Assembly: GCA_014379105.1 (NCBI GenBank)
Contig: JACMML010000412.1
Location: forward strand, 1-38,062
DNA from: Phycisphaerae bacterium
GTDB lineage: Bacteria > Planctomycetota > Phycisphaerae > Tepidisphaerales > Tepidisphaeraceae
Direction of reading: 5' to 3'
DNA: 38,062 bases
The notes below the pieces were generated by a model, which was not told where the DNA came from, searched no databases, and worked only from the letters and a program-made list of their open reading frames with translations. A program made the position numbers and the translations under genes. Position 1 is the first letter of the stretch; the number at the start of each line of letters is the position of its first letter. Below, in pieces: positions 28,194-37,420 of the stretch.

Positions 28194-28364
28194 GAACAAA
28201 CGAACCCAACTGTCGCTAGTCCCCCCGGCAAAGGAAAGGTCCATGGGAGGATGAAATCACCACCTTCGTCGCGTTTCGAACAAACGAACCCAAATCGCGA
28301 ACCCGGTCTGAACGAACGAACCCAAACGCATTGGCCTCTTGTCGCAAAAGAAAAAACAAACCCA
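28194..28364. repeat. Direct repeats of gaacaaacgaacccaa
   Basis: Copies at 28194-28209, 28278-28293, 28310-28325 (gaacgaacgaacccaa) and a degenerate aaaaacaaaccca near 28351-28364. Confidence 0.8.
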
Positions 28365-28474
28365 CCGACTGAAGTGAATCGCCATATCCGACGGTCTGCG
28401 GGGCATTTATCCCGCAACCTTTGCGATGATTGAGCGTCAAACTTGAGCTTGGGGGAACCTTTTGGAGAAATCGC

Positions 28475-30106
28475 ATGCGCCACCCATTGATCGCGTCCCT
28501 CATCACGTCCCTTGGCATTCTGCTGCTGACTTCCCGACTGCCTGCCGAGGAGCAGACGGTGACTTCTAAAATCGAATCCGTCGGACTGTTCAAGAACGGG
28601 CTGGCGGTGGTTGATCGGTCGGTCGAATTGGCGGGTCCGGGCACGTATCGGATTGAGGACGTGCCGACGCCGGTGCATGGCACGTTTTTTATCGAATCGG
28701 CTTCCGATCTGGTCGCCAAGACGACGACGATGCTCGTCGATGCGCCGCTCGATCTGGCCGGCGGATCGCTGCAGGATCAGTTATCCGGCAAGGAGGTATC
28801 GATCACGCTGCGGGAGCAGACCGCGCCGATCGACGGGGTTGTCGCGAAGATCGATCCGAAGCAGGAAAAGCCCTGGAACCGGCAATACGATCAGCCGCAA
28901 TACGGCTATTACAACGGGCAGCCGATACCGATCCCGAGCGCCGGTCGATTCGTCATCCTCGATACCGCCACCGGCCGGACGCTGGTGGATCAGTCCACCA
29001 TCACCTCCATCAAGATCACCGGCGAAGCCAAGCTCGCCAAGCAGCGCAAGCCCGTGCTGCTGCTCACGCTCGCCGCCGGCGCGCCGAAGCAGACGATCCG
29101 GTTGACGTATCTCACCAGGGGAATCGCCTGGGCACCGAGCTATCGCGTGGAATTGCTGGATGACAAGAAGCTATCAATCACGCAGAACGCGGTGGTGAAG
29201 AATGAACTGATGGATCTGAAGGACGTTGAGCTTTTTCTGATTAGCGGCTATCCGAGCGTTGATTTTGGTCATGTGACAAGCCCGCTGTCGTTGCAGCAGA
29301 ATTGGTCGGCGTTCTTTCAGCAGCTTTCACAGCGCCCAGGCAATAATCGATTCGACAACGGCATCCAGCGCCAGTCGGTGATATCGAATTTCGCGGATTC
29401 GGCCCGCACCGGCGGCGACGTTTCGCCCGAGAGCGAATCGATTGACATTCACTACGAAACCATCGGCAAGCAATCGCTCGCCGACGGAGACGCGATGTCG
29501 CTCAACGTGGCATCCGGTGAGACGGCGTATGAGCGAATTGTGGAATGGACCGTCCCCGACACGCGCGACGTGAACGGCCGATACGTGCAGGATCATCAGC
29601 GGCAACAGGAACCGGAAAAGTACGAGGACGCCGCCTGGGACGCGGCAAAATTCACCAACCCGCTTAAGTTCTCGATGACTACCGCGCCCGCAACCTTCAT
29701 GCGCGACGGCAAATTCCTCGGCCAACAGACCAGCAAGTGGACCAATCAGGGAGAGAAGAACACGCTGCGCATCACCAAGGCGCTCAGCATCCGCACCCGC
29801 GCCACCGAGCAGGAAGAACCAAACACCGATCGCCAGATCGTCTTCGTCGGCGGCAATGATTTCCGAAAGACCAGCGTGACAGGCGAACTGACAATCCACA
29901 ACTACCGCAAGACCGACACCACCATTCTCATCAAACGCCAGTTCTCCGGCGACCTCACCAGCGCGGACGAGAAACCGGAAGTAACGCTACGAGAAGAAGG
30001 CGCGTGGTCAGTGAATCGTCGAAATGAGCTCGCGTGGACGATCACCCTCAAGGCCGGGGAGGAGAAGACTTTGAAATATGCTTATACGGTGCTGGTGGAC
30101 AACTAG
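28475..30106 (+). CDS. Secreted DUF4139-like protein
   Basis: Signal peptide; IESVGLFKNGLAVVDRSVELAGPGTYRIEDVP, YLTRGIAWAPSYRVELLDDKKLSITQNAVVKNELMDLKDVELFLISGYP, C-terminal LKAGEEKTLKYAYTVLV; TTGGAGAAA before ATG. Confidence 0.8.
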   Translation: MRHPLIASLITSLGILLLTSRLPAEEQTVTSKIESVGLFKNGLAVVDRSVELAGPGTYRIEDVPTPVHGTFFIESASDLVAKTTTMLVDAPLDLAGGSLQDQLSGKEVSITLREQTAPIDGVVAKIDPKQEKPWNRQYDQPQYGYYNGQPIPIPSAGRFVILDTATGRTLVDQSTITSIKITGEAKLAKQRKPVLLLTLAAGAPKQTIRLTYLTRGIAWAPSYRVELLDDKKLSITQNAVVKNELMDLKDVELFLISGYPSVDFGHVTSPLSLQQNWSAFFQQLSQRPGNNRFDNGIQRQSVISNFADSARTGGDVSPESESIDIHYETIGKQSLADGDAMSLNVASGETAYERIVEWTVPDTRDVNGRYVQDHQRQQEPEKYEDAAWDAAKFTNPLKFSMTTAPATFMRDGKFLGQQTSKWTNQGEKNTLRITKALSIRTRATEQEEPNTDRQIVFVGGNDFRKTSVTGELTIHNYRKTDTTILIKRQFSGDLTSADEKPEVTLREEGAWSVNRRNELAWTITLKAGEEKTLKYAYTVLVDN

Positions 30107-30113
30107 AGGAGGT

Positions 30114-30275
30114 AAAATCCGAATGACGAAATCAGAACTCCGAATCAAATCCGAAGCCCGAATAACGAAAATACCTGTCGTTGTTTGAGCATTCGGTCAT
30201 TCGGTACATTGATTCGTCATTCAAATTTTGTCATTCGTCATTCTTTCGAGTTTCTGATTTCGTCATTCGGATTTT
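30114..30275. repeat. Inverted-repeat element built on aaaatccgaatgacgaaatcagaa
   Basis: Perfect 24-bp arms 30114-30137 and 30252-30275; interior carries more cattcgtcattc copies. Confidence 0.92.
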
Positions 30276-30282
30276 CTAGTCC

Positions 30283-32367
30283 CTAGTCCACTTCTTCCGC
30301 CAGCTTAAACGCGCTCGTCACCCGGCTCGCGATGTTCGGCGGGGCCGGTTCGTATCGCGCGAAGTCCATGACGAATGTGCCTTGGCCGCCGGTGACGCTC
30401 TTGAGCTGGCTTTGGTACTGCATGACTTCCGCCAGCGGCACTTCGGCGGTCACTTTTGCCTGGCCGCCGCCGAGGATGTCGGTGCCCATGATTCGGCCGC
30501 GCTTGCCGGAGAGGTCGCCGGTGATGACACCGAGTTTGTCCTCCGGCGCGGTCACTTCAAGACTGACAATCGGCTCGAGCAACGCCGGCCGGGCCTTGCG
30601 GAAAGCGTCGATAAACGCCCATTTTCCGGCACTTTTGAACGCAACCTCTTTGCTGTCCACCGGATGATGCTTGCCGTCATAGACGATTACGCGGATGTCC
30701 TGAACCGGGAACCCGGCAATCACGCCATGCTCCATCGCTTCATGAACCCCCTTCTGAATCGCCGGCACGAACTGCCCGGGAATCGTGCCGCCAAAGATCT
30801 CATCGACGAACTCAAATCCGCGGCCGCCGTTCCTCGTCGCGACCGGATTTTGCGAATCCAGCGGCTCGATGCGCAGGAACACCTCGCCGAACTGCCCCGC
30901 CCCGCCGGTCTGCTTTTTATGACGATGATGCCCTTCGCTGTTGGACAAGATCGTCTCGCGATAGCTGATCTTCGGCGGCTTGGTCTCCACCGCGATGCCG
31001 CGCTGCGCGAGCCGCTCCAGCACCATCCGCAGGTGCAGCTCGCCAACCCCATTGATGACCAGCTCGTGCGTCTGCTTATCCACGTGCCAGATGAAGGTCG
31101 GATCTTCCTCGGCGATCTTGGTGAGGTGCTGCCCGATCTTCACCTCGTCGCCGCGCGCCTTGGGAATGATCGCCAATCCGAACATCGCATTGGGAAATGT
31201 CAGCGGCTTGAGGTGAACGCTGTCCAGCGCGTGATCGTCGTGCAGCACATCGTTGAAGTGCAGGTCTTCAATCTTCGCGACCGCGCCGATATCCCCGGCC
31301 ACGATCTCGTTGACCTCGTTGTGTTCCTTGCCCTGAAGGTGAAACACGTGACCCAGTTTGATGCTCTTCTTGCTGTGGCCGATGTACACCTGCGACTGGC
31401 CGGTGAGCTTGCCTTGGTGGACGCGGAAGACGCACATCTTGCCAATAAACGGATCGGTCGTGACCTTGAACACGTGCGCGAGCAGCGGCTTGGCCGGATC
31501 ATTCCAATAATCGAAAGGCCGCTCATTCACCTTGTCGCCATCCCCTTCGCCGGTGAGGAACGGGCGGAGATTCCCTTCCAGCGGGCTGGGGAAATGCATC
31601 GTAATCGCATCCAGCAATTCGACGATGCCGACGGCATTTTTCGCGTCGGTGAAAAGGATCGGGATGACGTGCGATTCGTCCATCGCGCGCTCGAACGGAT
31701 TGTGCAGCGCCTTGTAATCCGGCTCTTCGCCGCCGAGGTATTTCTCTAGGAGGTTGTCATCCATCTCGACGATCTGATCAAGGATCTGCGCGTGCACGCG
31801 CTTGACGGTGTCAAAGTCGCTTTTGCCGTCGCTGTTGAGCAGGCAATCAACGACGCCTTGATTCCCGCCGAACGGCAGATTGATCGGCAGGCACTCGGCG
31901 CCGAAGGCTTCGCGGATTTTCTCCACCAGATTCGCCAGCGCCGCGGCCGAGCATTGGTCGATGCGGTTGACGATGATCGCTCGCGGCAGATTACGATCCT
32001 TCGCGGCCTCCATCATTTTGCGGCTGACGACTTCAATCCCCGACGCCGCGTTGATCACTACCGCCACAGTCTCCACCGCCGGCAGGCACGCGATCGCCGC
32101 GCCGACAAGGTCCGGCGAGCCGGGCGCATCGATCAGGTTAATCCGGTGTCCTTTATGGTCGCAATGCAGCACCGAGGAGTAGATCGAGTGGCGGTGTTCG
32201 ATCTCCAGCTTTTCAAAATCCGAAAAGCTCGACCCGTCGGCCGTGGAACCTTTATGGTTTTTGGCGCCGGATGCAAAGATCATCGCATCCACGAGCGACG
32301 TCTTGCCGGCGCCGGCGTGTCCTACGATGAGCACATTCCTGATCTGGTCGGTGGAATAGGCGGGCAT
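30283..32367 (-). CDS. Elongation factor G-like translational GTPase
   Basis: RNVLIVGHAGAGKTSLVDAMIFASGA, NLIDAPGSPDLVGAAIACL, IIVNRIDQ, GVGELHLRMVLERLAQRGIAVETKPPKISYRETI, AEVPLAEVMQYQSQLKSVTGGQGTFVMDFARYEP. Confidence 0.95.
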   Translation of the reverse strand: MPAYSTDQIRNVLIVGHAGAGKTSLVDAMIFASGAKNHKGSTADGSSFSDFEKLEIEHRHSIYSSVLHCDHKGHRINLIDAPGSPDLVGAAIACLPAVETVAVVINAASGIEVVSRKMMEAAKDRNLPRAIIVNRIDQCSAAALANLVEKIREAFGAECLPINLPFGGNQGVVDCLLNSDGKSDFDTVKRVHAQILDQIVEMDDNLLEKYLGGEEPDYKALHNPFERAMDESHVIPILFTDAKNAVGIVELLDAITMHFPSPLEGNLRPFLTGEGDGDKVNERPFDYWNDPAKPLLAHVFKVTTDPFIGKMCVFRVHQGKLTGQSQVYIGHSKKSIKLGHVFHLQGKEHNEVNEIVAGDIGAVAKIEDLHFNDVLHDDHALDSVHLKPLTFPNAMFGLAIIPKARGDEVKIGQHLTKIAEEDPTFIWHVDKQTHELVINGVGELHLRMVLERLAQRGIAVETKPPKISYRETILSNSEGHHRHKKQTGGAGQFGEVFLRIEPLDSQNPVATRNGGRGFEFVDEIFGGTIPGQFVPAIQKGVHEAMEHGVIAGFPVQDIRVIVYDGKHHPVDSKEVAFKSAGKWAFIDAFRKARPALLEPIVSLEVTAPEDKLGVITGDLSGKRGRIMGTDILGGGQAKVTAEVPLAEVMQYQSQLKSVTGGQGTFVMDFARYEPAPPNIASRVTSAFKLAEEVD

Positions 32368-32508
32368 GACAGACCTCCTCGAAAAAGTGAGCCGTCAAAA
32401 GACTCACGGAAGTCTACCGCGCCGCCGGGGTGCCGTGGCAAACAAATCGGTCGGGCGCGACGGCGCGCGGTGTCCGGAGTGGACGCAGCGCGGCATCCCG
32501 GGCTCGAT

Positions 32509-33525
32509 CTATTGTTTGGCTTTCTGCCGATTGATCGCGTCGACCACCTTCTTCTGGGCCGACTTCTGCTCGGGCAGATCGGTGGGCGCGACGCAACTCG
32601 GGAATGCCGCAAGCATCAGCTGCGCGGCCTCGAGCGATTTATCTTTCGGCACTTTCTTTTGATACGCCTTGGCGCGCGACTGCAACTCGGCAAATCGCTG
32701 CGGGCCGGCGGTATTCGGGCGGCGCCACTGCGACGCCGACGGTGGCAATTCCTTGATGCGGCGCTCGGTGTTGGCGACGCGCGTCGCGAGCTTCGGGTGG
32801 TCGCTTATGGCTTCGGGCGTCTTGTCGTGCCCTTTCTCGATCATCGTTCGGAAGAAGCCGTCGAATTTCCCCGGATCCCATCCGGAGCGGGTGTAGAAGA
32901 CGAATCCGACACGATCGGCCTCATCCTCGTCGTTGCGCGTGAAGCCCATTCCCAGAAACTGACCGGCCGCGAGTCCAACACCCGCACCGACTCCGGCACC
33001 GGTCTGCCAGTTCTCCTGCCCCGCGATCGCCGCCCCGCCCACCGCCGCCAGTGCCGCGCCGCCGAGGATGGCGTATTGCCGGTCCATTCCCTTCTGCACA
33101 TGCCGCGCATAAATATGCCCAAACTCGTGCGCGACGACGGCCGCGAATTCGTCTTCGGTTTTGCAGGAGAGCAAGAGTTCGCTGTAGAGATAGATATGCT
33201 GACCGCCGGTCGTGAACGCGTTCAAGGTCGGCGAATTAACCAGGTGAAACTGGATGTCCTTGAACATCCATTCGCTGTCTTCGGATTTGTGCGACTTCGG
33301 TCCGTAGCCTTGCTGATCCATCTCGCGCGCGGTGCGCACGATGCGATCGCCGAGCTGCTGCACGTATCCATCGAGCACCGGATCGCGCACCACCGCCGGC
33401 GAAAGCTCCTTGTGGGCGTCGTTCGCCTGCGCGATGACGGCTTTATCCGTCGCACACCCCGCGGCTACGATGAGCACGGGAAAAATCCACAGCAAGGCAC
33501 GAATCCGCGGCAAAATCATCATCAT
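32509..33525 (-). CDS. M48-family metallopeptidase lipoprotein
   Basis: Lipobox VLIVAAGCATDK; VVAHEFGHIYARHVQKGMD (HExxH); DEDEADRVGFVFYTRSGWDP; GGAG just before the ATG cluster. Confidence 0.93.
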   Translation of the reverse strand: MMMILPRIRALLWIFPVLIVAAGCATDKAVIAQANDAHKELSPAVVRDPVLDGYVQQLGDRIVRTAREMDQQGYGPKSHKSEDSEWMFKDIQFHLVNSPTLNAFTTGGQHIYLYSELLLSCKTEDEFAAVVAHEFGHIYARHVQKGMDRQYAILGGAALAAVGGAAIAGQENWQTGAGVGAGVGLAAGQFLGMGFTRNDEDEADRVGFVFYTRSGWDPGKFDGFFRTMIEKGHDKTPEAISDHPKLATRVANTERRIKELPPSASQWRRPNTAGPQRFAELQSRAKAYQKKVPKDKSLEAAQLMLAAFPSCVAPTDLPEQKSAQKKVVDAINRQKAKQ

Positions 33526-33600
33526 CGACTCCATGGTAGCACGGCTGATTATTGCACCCCTACAATGACCGAGGCAAGGGGCAATCAAACAAGCTTCTGG

Positions 33601-34311
33601 CTAATTGCCGCGAACCGCTTTCACCCACGCATCGGCGATCAACTGATGGCCGCTGTAAGTGGGATGTACGCCGTCCCAGATCCAGTATTCCGCCGGCACG
33701 TTTTTGCTCGCTTCCTCGAACGGCTTCTGCAGCGGCACGAGAATGGCGCGATGCTTCACGGCGAGTTTCGCGACGATCGCCTGCCGCTTCTGCAGTTCCG
33801 GGTAATACGCCGCCCACTCCTCTTTCTTCTTGCCCGAAGGCAGGCCAAACGGCTCGCACAAGACAAGCCGTGTATTCGGCACTGCGGCCGTCGTCTGGGT
33901 GAGCAGCGCGTCGTATTGTTTTTCGTATTCGTCGGCGGGGACATTCTTACCCAGATCATTTACGCCGATCAGGATACTGAGCACGTCAGGCTTCAGATCG
34001 ATCGTCTCCTTCTGCCAGCGCTTCGCCAGATCAGAAACGGTGTTGCCGCTGATGCCGCGGTTCATGAACGTCAATTGCCGCTCGGGCAACGCCGCGCCGT
34101 ATTGAGCGGCAATGATGAATGCATAACCGTGACCGAGAATGTGGTTCGGATCGGCGCTGCGTCCGCGGTTTCCATCGGTGATGCTGTCGCCTTGGAACAG
34201 GATGCGTGCTTTGCTTGTAAACAGCGGTATCTCTTCAGCGGCAGGAAGATGCATGGCAGAAAGCATGACCGTGATAACTGCAAGCAGCCAGAAGCTGCGC
34301 GGCGTTTTCAT
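33601..34311 (-). CDS. SGNH/GDSL-family hydrolase, secreted
   Basis: ILFQGDSITDGNR, NRGISGNTVSDL, SILIGVNDLG, DGVHPTYSGHQLIADAWV. Confidence 0.93.
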   Translation of the reverse strand: MKTPRSFWLLAVITVMLSAMHLPAAEEIPLFTSKARILFQGDSITDGNRGRSADPNHILGHGYAFIIAAQYGAALPERQLTFMNRGISGNTVSDLAKRWQKETIDLKPDVLSILIGVNDLGKNVPADEYEKQYDALLTQTTAAVPNTRLVLCEPFGLPSGKKKEEWAAYYPELQKRQAIVAKLAVKHRAILVPLQKPFEEASKNVPAEYWIWDGVHPTYSGHQLIADAWVKAVRGN

Positions 34312-34329
34312 GGCGATGATATTACTCGA

Positions 34330-35148
34330 TCAACGGCTCGGAGTGACGTCCCCGGATGTCGACGTTTCGGCGGGCGGCGGCGCGGACCGCCTGAACGGGT
34401 GCAGCATCTGTCCCGGATAATGGCGAGAAATCGGCTCATCAATCCCGAACCGCTCCGGCTCGTGGCCGGGACATTTGTAGGTGCCGAAAATGATGTCCAT
34501 CAGCGGCGAAATATTGGCGTAGTTGCCCGCCCGGCGATCGCGGTCATGGTGCCAATGATGCAGTTCCGGCGCGCCGATGAGCATGCGCAGCGGGCCGATG
34601 GGCAGGCGTACATTAGAATGAATATAGATCGCCCACACGCCGCGAAACGCGATCACTCCCGCGAGCGTCTCCAGCGGAAACCCCAGCACAAACGCCGGGA
34701 GATTGATCAGGCCCATTGTGTAGACCGTATCAATCGGGTGCTCGCGATGGGCGGCCAGCCAGTCGAGATGCTCGGCGCTGTGGTGAATGGAATGAAATCG
34801 CCAGAGAAAGCCGACATTGTGCTGCAAACGATGACCCCAATAAATCAGAAAATCGCTGAGAACGATGACTTCAATCGCCTGCAGCCACCACGGCTGACCA
34901 GCGACCTGCGCCCTGAACGTCGCGGGCGTGATCGCCTGAATCCACGTCCCGAAATGCATCAGCACCCAAAGCACCGCCCCGCTCCAAAGGAGGTATTGAC
35001 CCAGGAAGAAACAGAGATCGGTCCACCATTCCTTGCGGAAGAATCGCTGCCCGTTCTTCGCCGGAAACGCCCATTCGAGCGGCCAGAAGACGACTATGAG
35101 AAAGAGGAAGCTCAATCCCGTGGAGAAGATGATGCCGGGGATGGTCAT
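34330..35148 (-). CDS. Sterol desaturase/fatty acid hydroxylase-family membrane protein
   Basis: YWGHRLQHNVGFLWRFHSIHHSAEHLDWLAAHREHP, ELHHWHHDRDRRAGNYANISPLMDIIFGTY. Confidence 0.94.
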   Translation of the reverse strand: MTIPGIIFSTGLSFLFLIVVFWPLEWAFPAKNGQRFFRKEWWTDLCFFLGQYLLWSGAVLWVLMHFGTWIQAITPATFRAQVAGQPWWLQAIEVIVLSDFLIYWGHRLQHNVGFLWRFHSIHHSAEHLDWLAAHREHPIDTVYTMGLINLPAFVLGFPLETLAGVIAFRGVWAIYIHSNVRLPIGPLRMLIGAPELHHWHHDRDRRAGNYANISPLMDIIFGTYKCPGHEPERFGIDEPISRHYPGQMLHPFRRSAPPPAETSTSGDVTPSR

Positions 35149-35654
35149 GGAAGCGGCTGAGTGGTCGGTTGCGTCGCCGACTGGGTGGCAGGAACTAGAA
35201 CGGTATTTGGCCAATCAACAGGACCATCGGCACGTAAAACGTTTTGAGTGTTCTCAAAAATTGGTTTCGATTTCGAGCCCGGCATGACTGTGATCTTCGA
35301 GCTGGTGATTGTGCCGGTTGTTTCCCCCGTATTTTGTTCAGGAGGAAACACGATTAACGATTTCGAGCTGCTCATCAGTCTGGGATCGCTACCGGTGATG
35401 ACCGTAAAAGATTTTGATCCGGGAAGAACGTGTCCCGTTGTTGGCGGCTGGCCTTTGTCCGTTGGCTCAGTCGGTGTCTCGACAGCAGTAGCTGTTTCTC
35501 GGGCCTTAGCCTCATCCCAGTCGACGCGGCTTGACTTGGTACTCGGCAAAATCGCCACCCCGGCTGCGAATAGGATGTAGATAGTCCCAAGCGTGATCGC
35601 AGATATGACAGCCAGCCTTCGCCACCAGCGTTTCGAATCGGGCATAGGTTCCAT
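35145..35654 (-). CDS. Membrane-anchored protein of unknown function with repeated PGSKS-like motifs
   Basis: TM helix LAVISAITLGTIYILFAAGVAIL; LPGSKSFTVITG, MSSSKSLIVFPP, ITSSKITVMPGSKSKPIF; ATGA overlap with the downstream hydroxylase. Confidence 0.65.
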   Translation of the reverse strand: MEPMPDSKRWWRRLAVISAITLGTIYILFAAGVAILPSTKSSRVDWDEAKARETATAVETPTEPTDKGQPPTTGHVLPGSKSFTVITGSDPRLMSSSKSLIVFPPEQNTGETTGTITSSKITVMPGSKSKPIFENTQNVLRADGPVDWPNTVLVPATQSATQPTTQPLP

Positions 35655-35727
35655 TTCACCTTAGACGCTGCCAACGCACCAAAAGTTCTGGGTGTGAGAC
35701 ACAATTTTTATCAATCCAATCGAGATA

Positions 35728-36666
35728 CTACGCTGTTTCATCCCCAAATAGCGCATCGACAAACCGTTGCGGGTCGAATGTCTCGATGTCTTCGGGCGTT
35801 TCCCCGAGTCCGATGAATTTGACGGGGATGTTTAACTCGTCCTTGATCGACAGGATCACGCCGCCTTTGGCGGTGCCGTCGAGCTTGGCGAGCATCAGGC
35901 CGGTGACCTGGACGCACTGCATGAAATTCTTCGCCTGGTTCACTGCGTTCTGCCCGGTAGTGGCATCCAGGACCAGGATCACCTCGTGCGGCGCGCCGTC
36001 GATCCGCTTGGAGATCACCTCGCGGATCTTCTGCAGCTCGCGCATCAGATGCTGCTGCGTGTGCAGCCGCCCGGCGGTGTCGACGATGACGACGTCTATT
36101 CCGCGCGCCTTGGCGGCCTCGCAGGCGTCGTACGCCACCGCGGCGGGATCGCCGCCTTGCTTGTGCTTGACGATCTCGACACCCAATCGCTCGCTCCAGA
36201 TCGTCAATTGCTCAACTGCCGCGGCGCGGAACGTGTCGCCGGCGGCGACCATCACACTCTTGCCGGCGCGGTTCTTCAGCAGGTTCGCGAGCTTGGCGAT
36301 GGACGTGGTCTTCCCCGCGCCGTTCACGCCGGCGACCATGATCACCGTCGGGCCATTCGGATTGAACCGGATCTCCCGCTCCTCGGCCGGCCAGTCACGG
36401 AGCATGATCTCCTTGACGACGTCCTTAGCCTCGTCGGCGTTACGGATTTTTCCCAGCCGCCAGCGGTCGCGGATGGCGCCAATGATGATCTGGACATTCT
36501 TCACGCCCATGTCGGCGCGAATAAACTTTTCCTCAATCTCGTCAAGAAACGCATCGTCGATCTGCCGGCCGGGCACGAAGAGCGTGCGCACGTCCGTATT
36601 CAGCACCTCGGCGGTCTTCTTGAGGGCCGTCTTGAGGCGGTCGATCGATTTACTGAAAAATCCCAT
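35728..36666 (-). CDS. ftsY: Signal recognition particle receptor FtsY
   Basis: TVIMVAGVNGAGKTTSIAKLANLLK, AAGDTFRAAAVEQLTIWSERLGVEIV, VVIVDTAGRLHTQQHLMRELQKI, MLAKLDGTAKGGVILSIKDELNIPVKFIGLGETPEDIETFDP. Confidence 0.98.
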   Translation of the reverse strand: MGFFSKSIDRLKTALKKTAEVLNTDVRTLFVPGRQIDDAFLDEIEEKFIRADMGVKNVQIIIGAIRDRWRLGKIRNADEAKDVVKEIMLRDWPAEEREIRFNPNGPTVIMVAGVNGAGKTTSIAKLANLLKNRAGKSVMVAAGDTFRAAAVEQLTIWSERLGVEIVKHKQGGDPAAVAYDACEAAKARGIDVVIVDTAGRLHTQQHLMRELQKIREVISKRIDGAPHEVILVLDATTGQNAVNQAKNFMQCVQVTGLMLAKLDGTAKGGVILSIKDELNIPVKFIGLGETPEDIETFDPQRFVDALFGDETA

Positions 36667-36922
36667 CACTAGTTCCGTCTGTATAACAACTTCGCACGAT
36701 TCTGTGGTCGTCCGGAATTGCGCGACAACCTTTTGATCGTCGCGGTGTTTTACCCGAGATCGACCGACGCTGCGCCATGCCCGGCAGTTACGGCGTGGGG
36801 CCTTAGGTGTGGGGTTTGGGATTTTTTTAAATTCTTATAATCCAGTCACAATATACGGGCGTAGAATTGCGGGTACACCAACGTAACCAACGTTTCGAAA
36901 CACTCACTTCAGGAGCAGAATC

Positions 36923-37303
36923 ATGATCACCAAGTCAATTGCCGTCGCTATACTTACATGTGGCACCGCTTTTTTCGCCGGTTGTTCACACATGGACAAA
37001 GACCACTCGGGGCATAAGGGGCACAAGGACGGCATGGGGATGAAAGACTCCATGGCATCCAAGAATCCCCGCGAAAACATGATCGTCGTCACCGGCGCTC
37101 ACGGCGGGACCGCCACGTTCGCTTACGACGCCGGCACGAGCAAGGCAAAGATGCTCAACTCGACAGGCGACATGAAAGAATGCGCCGCATGCATGACTGA
37201 TGTGAACACGTACTTTGCAACAGGCAAGCTCGATCCCGTTTGCAAAATGTGCGGGTCCAAGCACGTGGTCGGCGGGGGCAAAGGCGCGCACGGCGGAATG
37301 TAA
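36923..37303 (+). CDS. His/Met/Cys-rich putative metal-binding lipoprotein
   Basis: Lipobox CGTAFFAGCSH; HMDKDHSGHKGHKDGMGMKDSM; CAAC...CKMCGSKH; HGGM tail; followed by a strong terminator. Confidence 0.8.
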   Translation: MITKSIAVAILTCGTAFFAGCSHMDKDHSGHKGHKDGMGMKDSMASKNPRENMIVVTGAHGGTATFAYDAGTSKAKMLNSTGDMKECAACMTDVNTYFATGKLDPVCKMCGSKHVVGGGKGAHGGM

Positions 37304-37342
37304 GCCGGTCGCTCGGGCAATATTGTCATCCTATCCAAAGTC

Positions 37343-37386
37343 GAATGCCTCCGTCGAAACATCGGCGGAGGCGTTCGGATTTTTTC
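37343..37386 (+). terminator. Rho-independent terminator for the lipoprotein gene
   Basis: gaatgcctccg...cggaggcgttc stem (one G-U) followed by ggattttttcc. Confidence 0.8.
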
Positions 37387-37420
37387 CAAGTTGCGGTGCC
37401 GGGGGAATAAGCGGGCGGAC

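Noticed and set aside
28172-28719. 168- and 167-aa minus-strand ORFs
   Set aside because: Made from the gaacaaacgaacccaa repeats plus antisense of the DUF4139 gene start; no domain.
30382-31749. 455-aa plus-strand ORF
   Set aside because: Antisense shadow of the EF-G-like gene.
31792-35160. 1122-aa plus-strand ORF, the longest in the track
   Set aside because: Runs antisense through the EF-G-like, M48, SGNH and hydroxylase genes, each with clear family motifs. Composition is Arg/His/Gln-rich with no recognisable domain; a GC-driven shadow ORF.
35786-36736. 316-aa plus-strand ORF
   Set aside because: Antisense to ftsY.
36816-36841. Possible sigma-70 promoter ttggga...tataat upstream of the lipoprotein gene
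   Set aside because: Spacer is only about 14 nt and the -35 is weak; TATAAT alone is insufficient.
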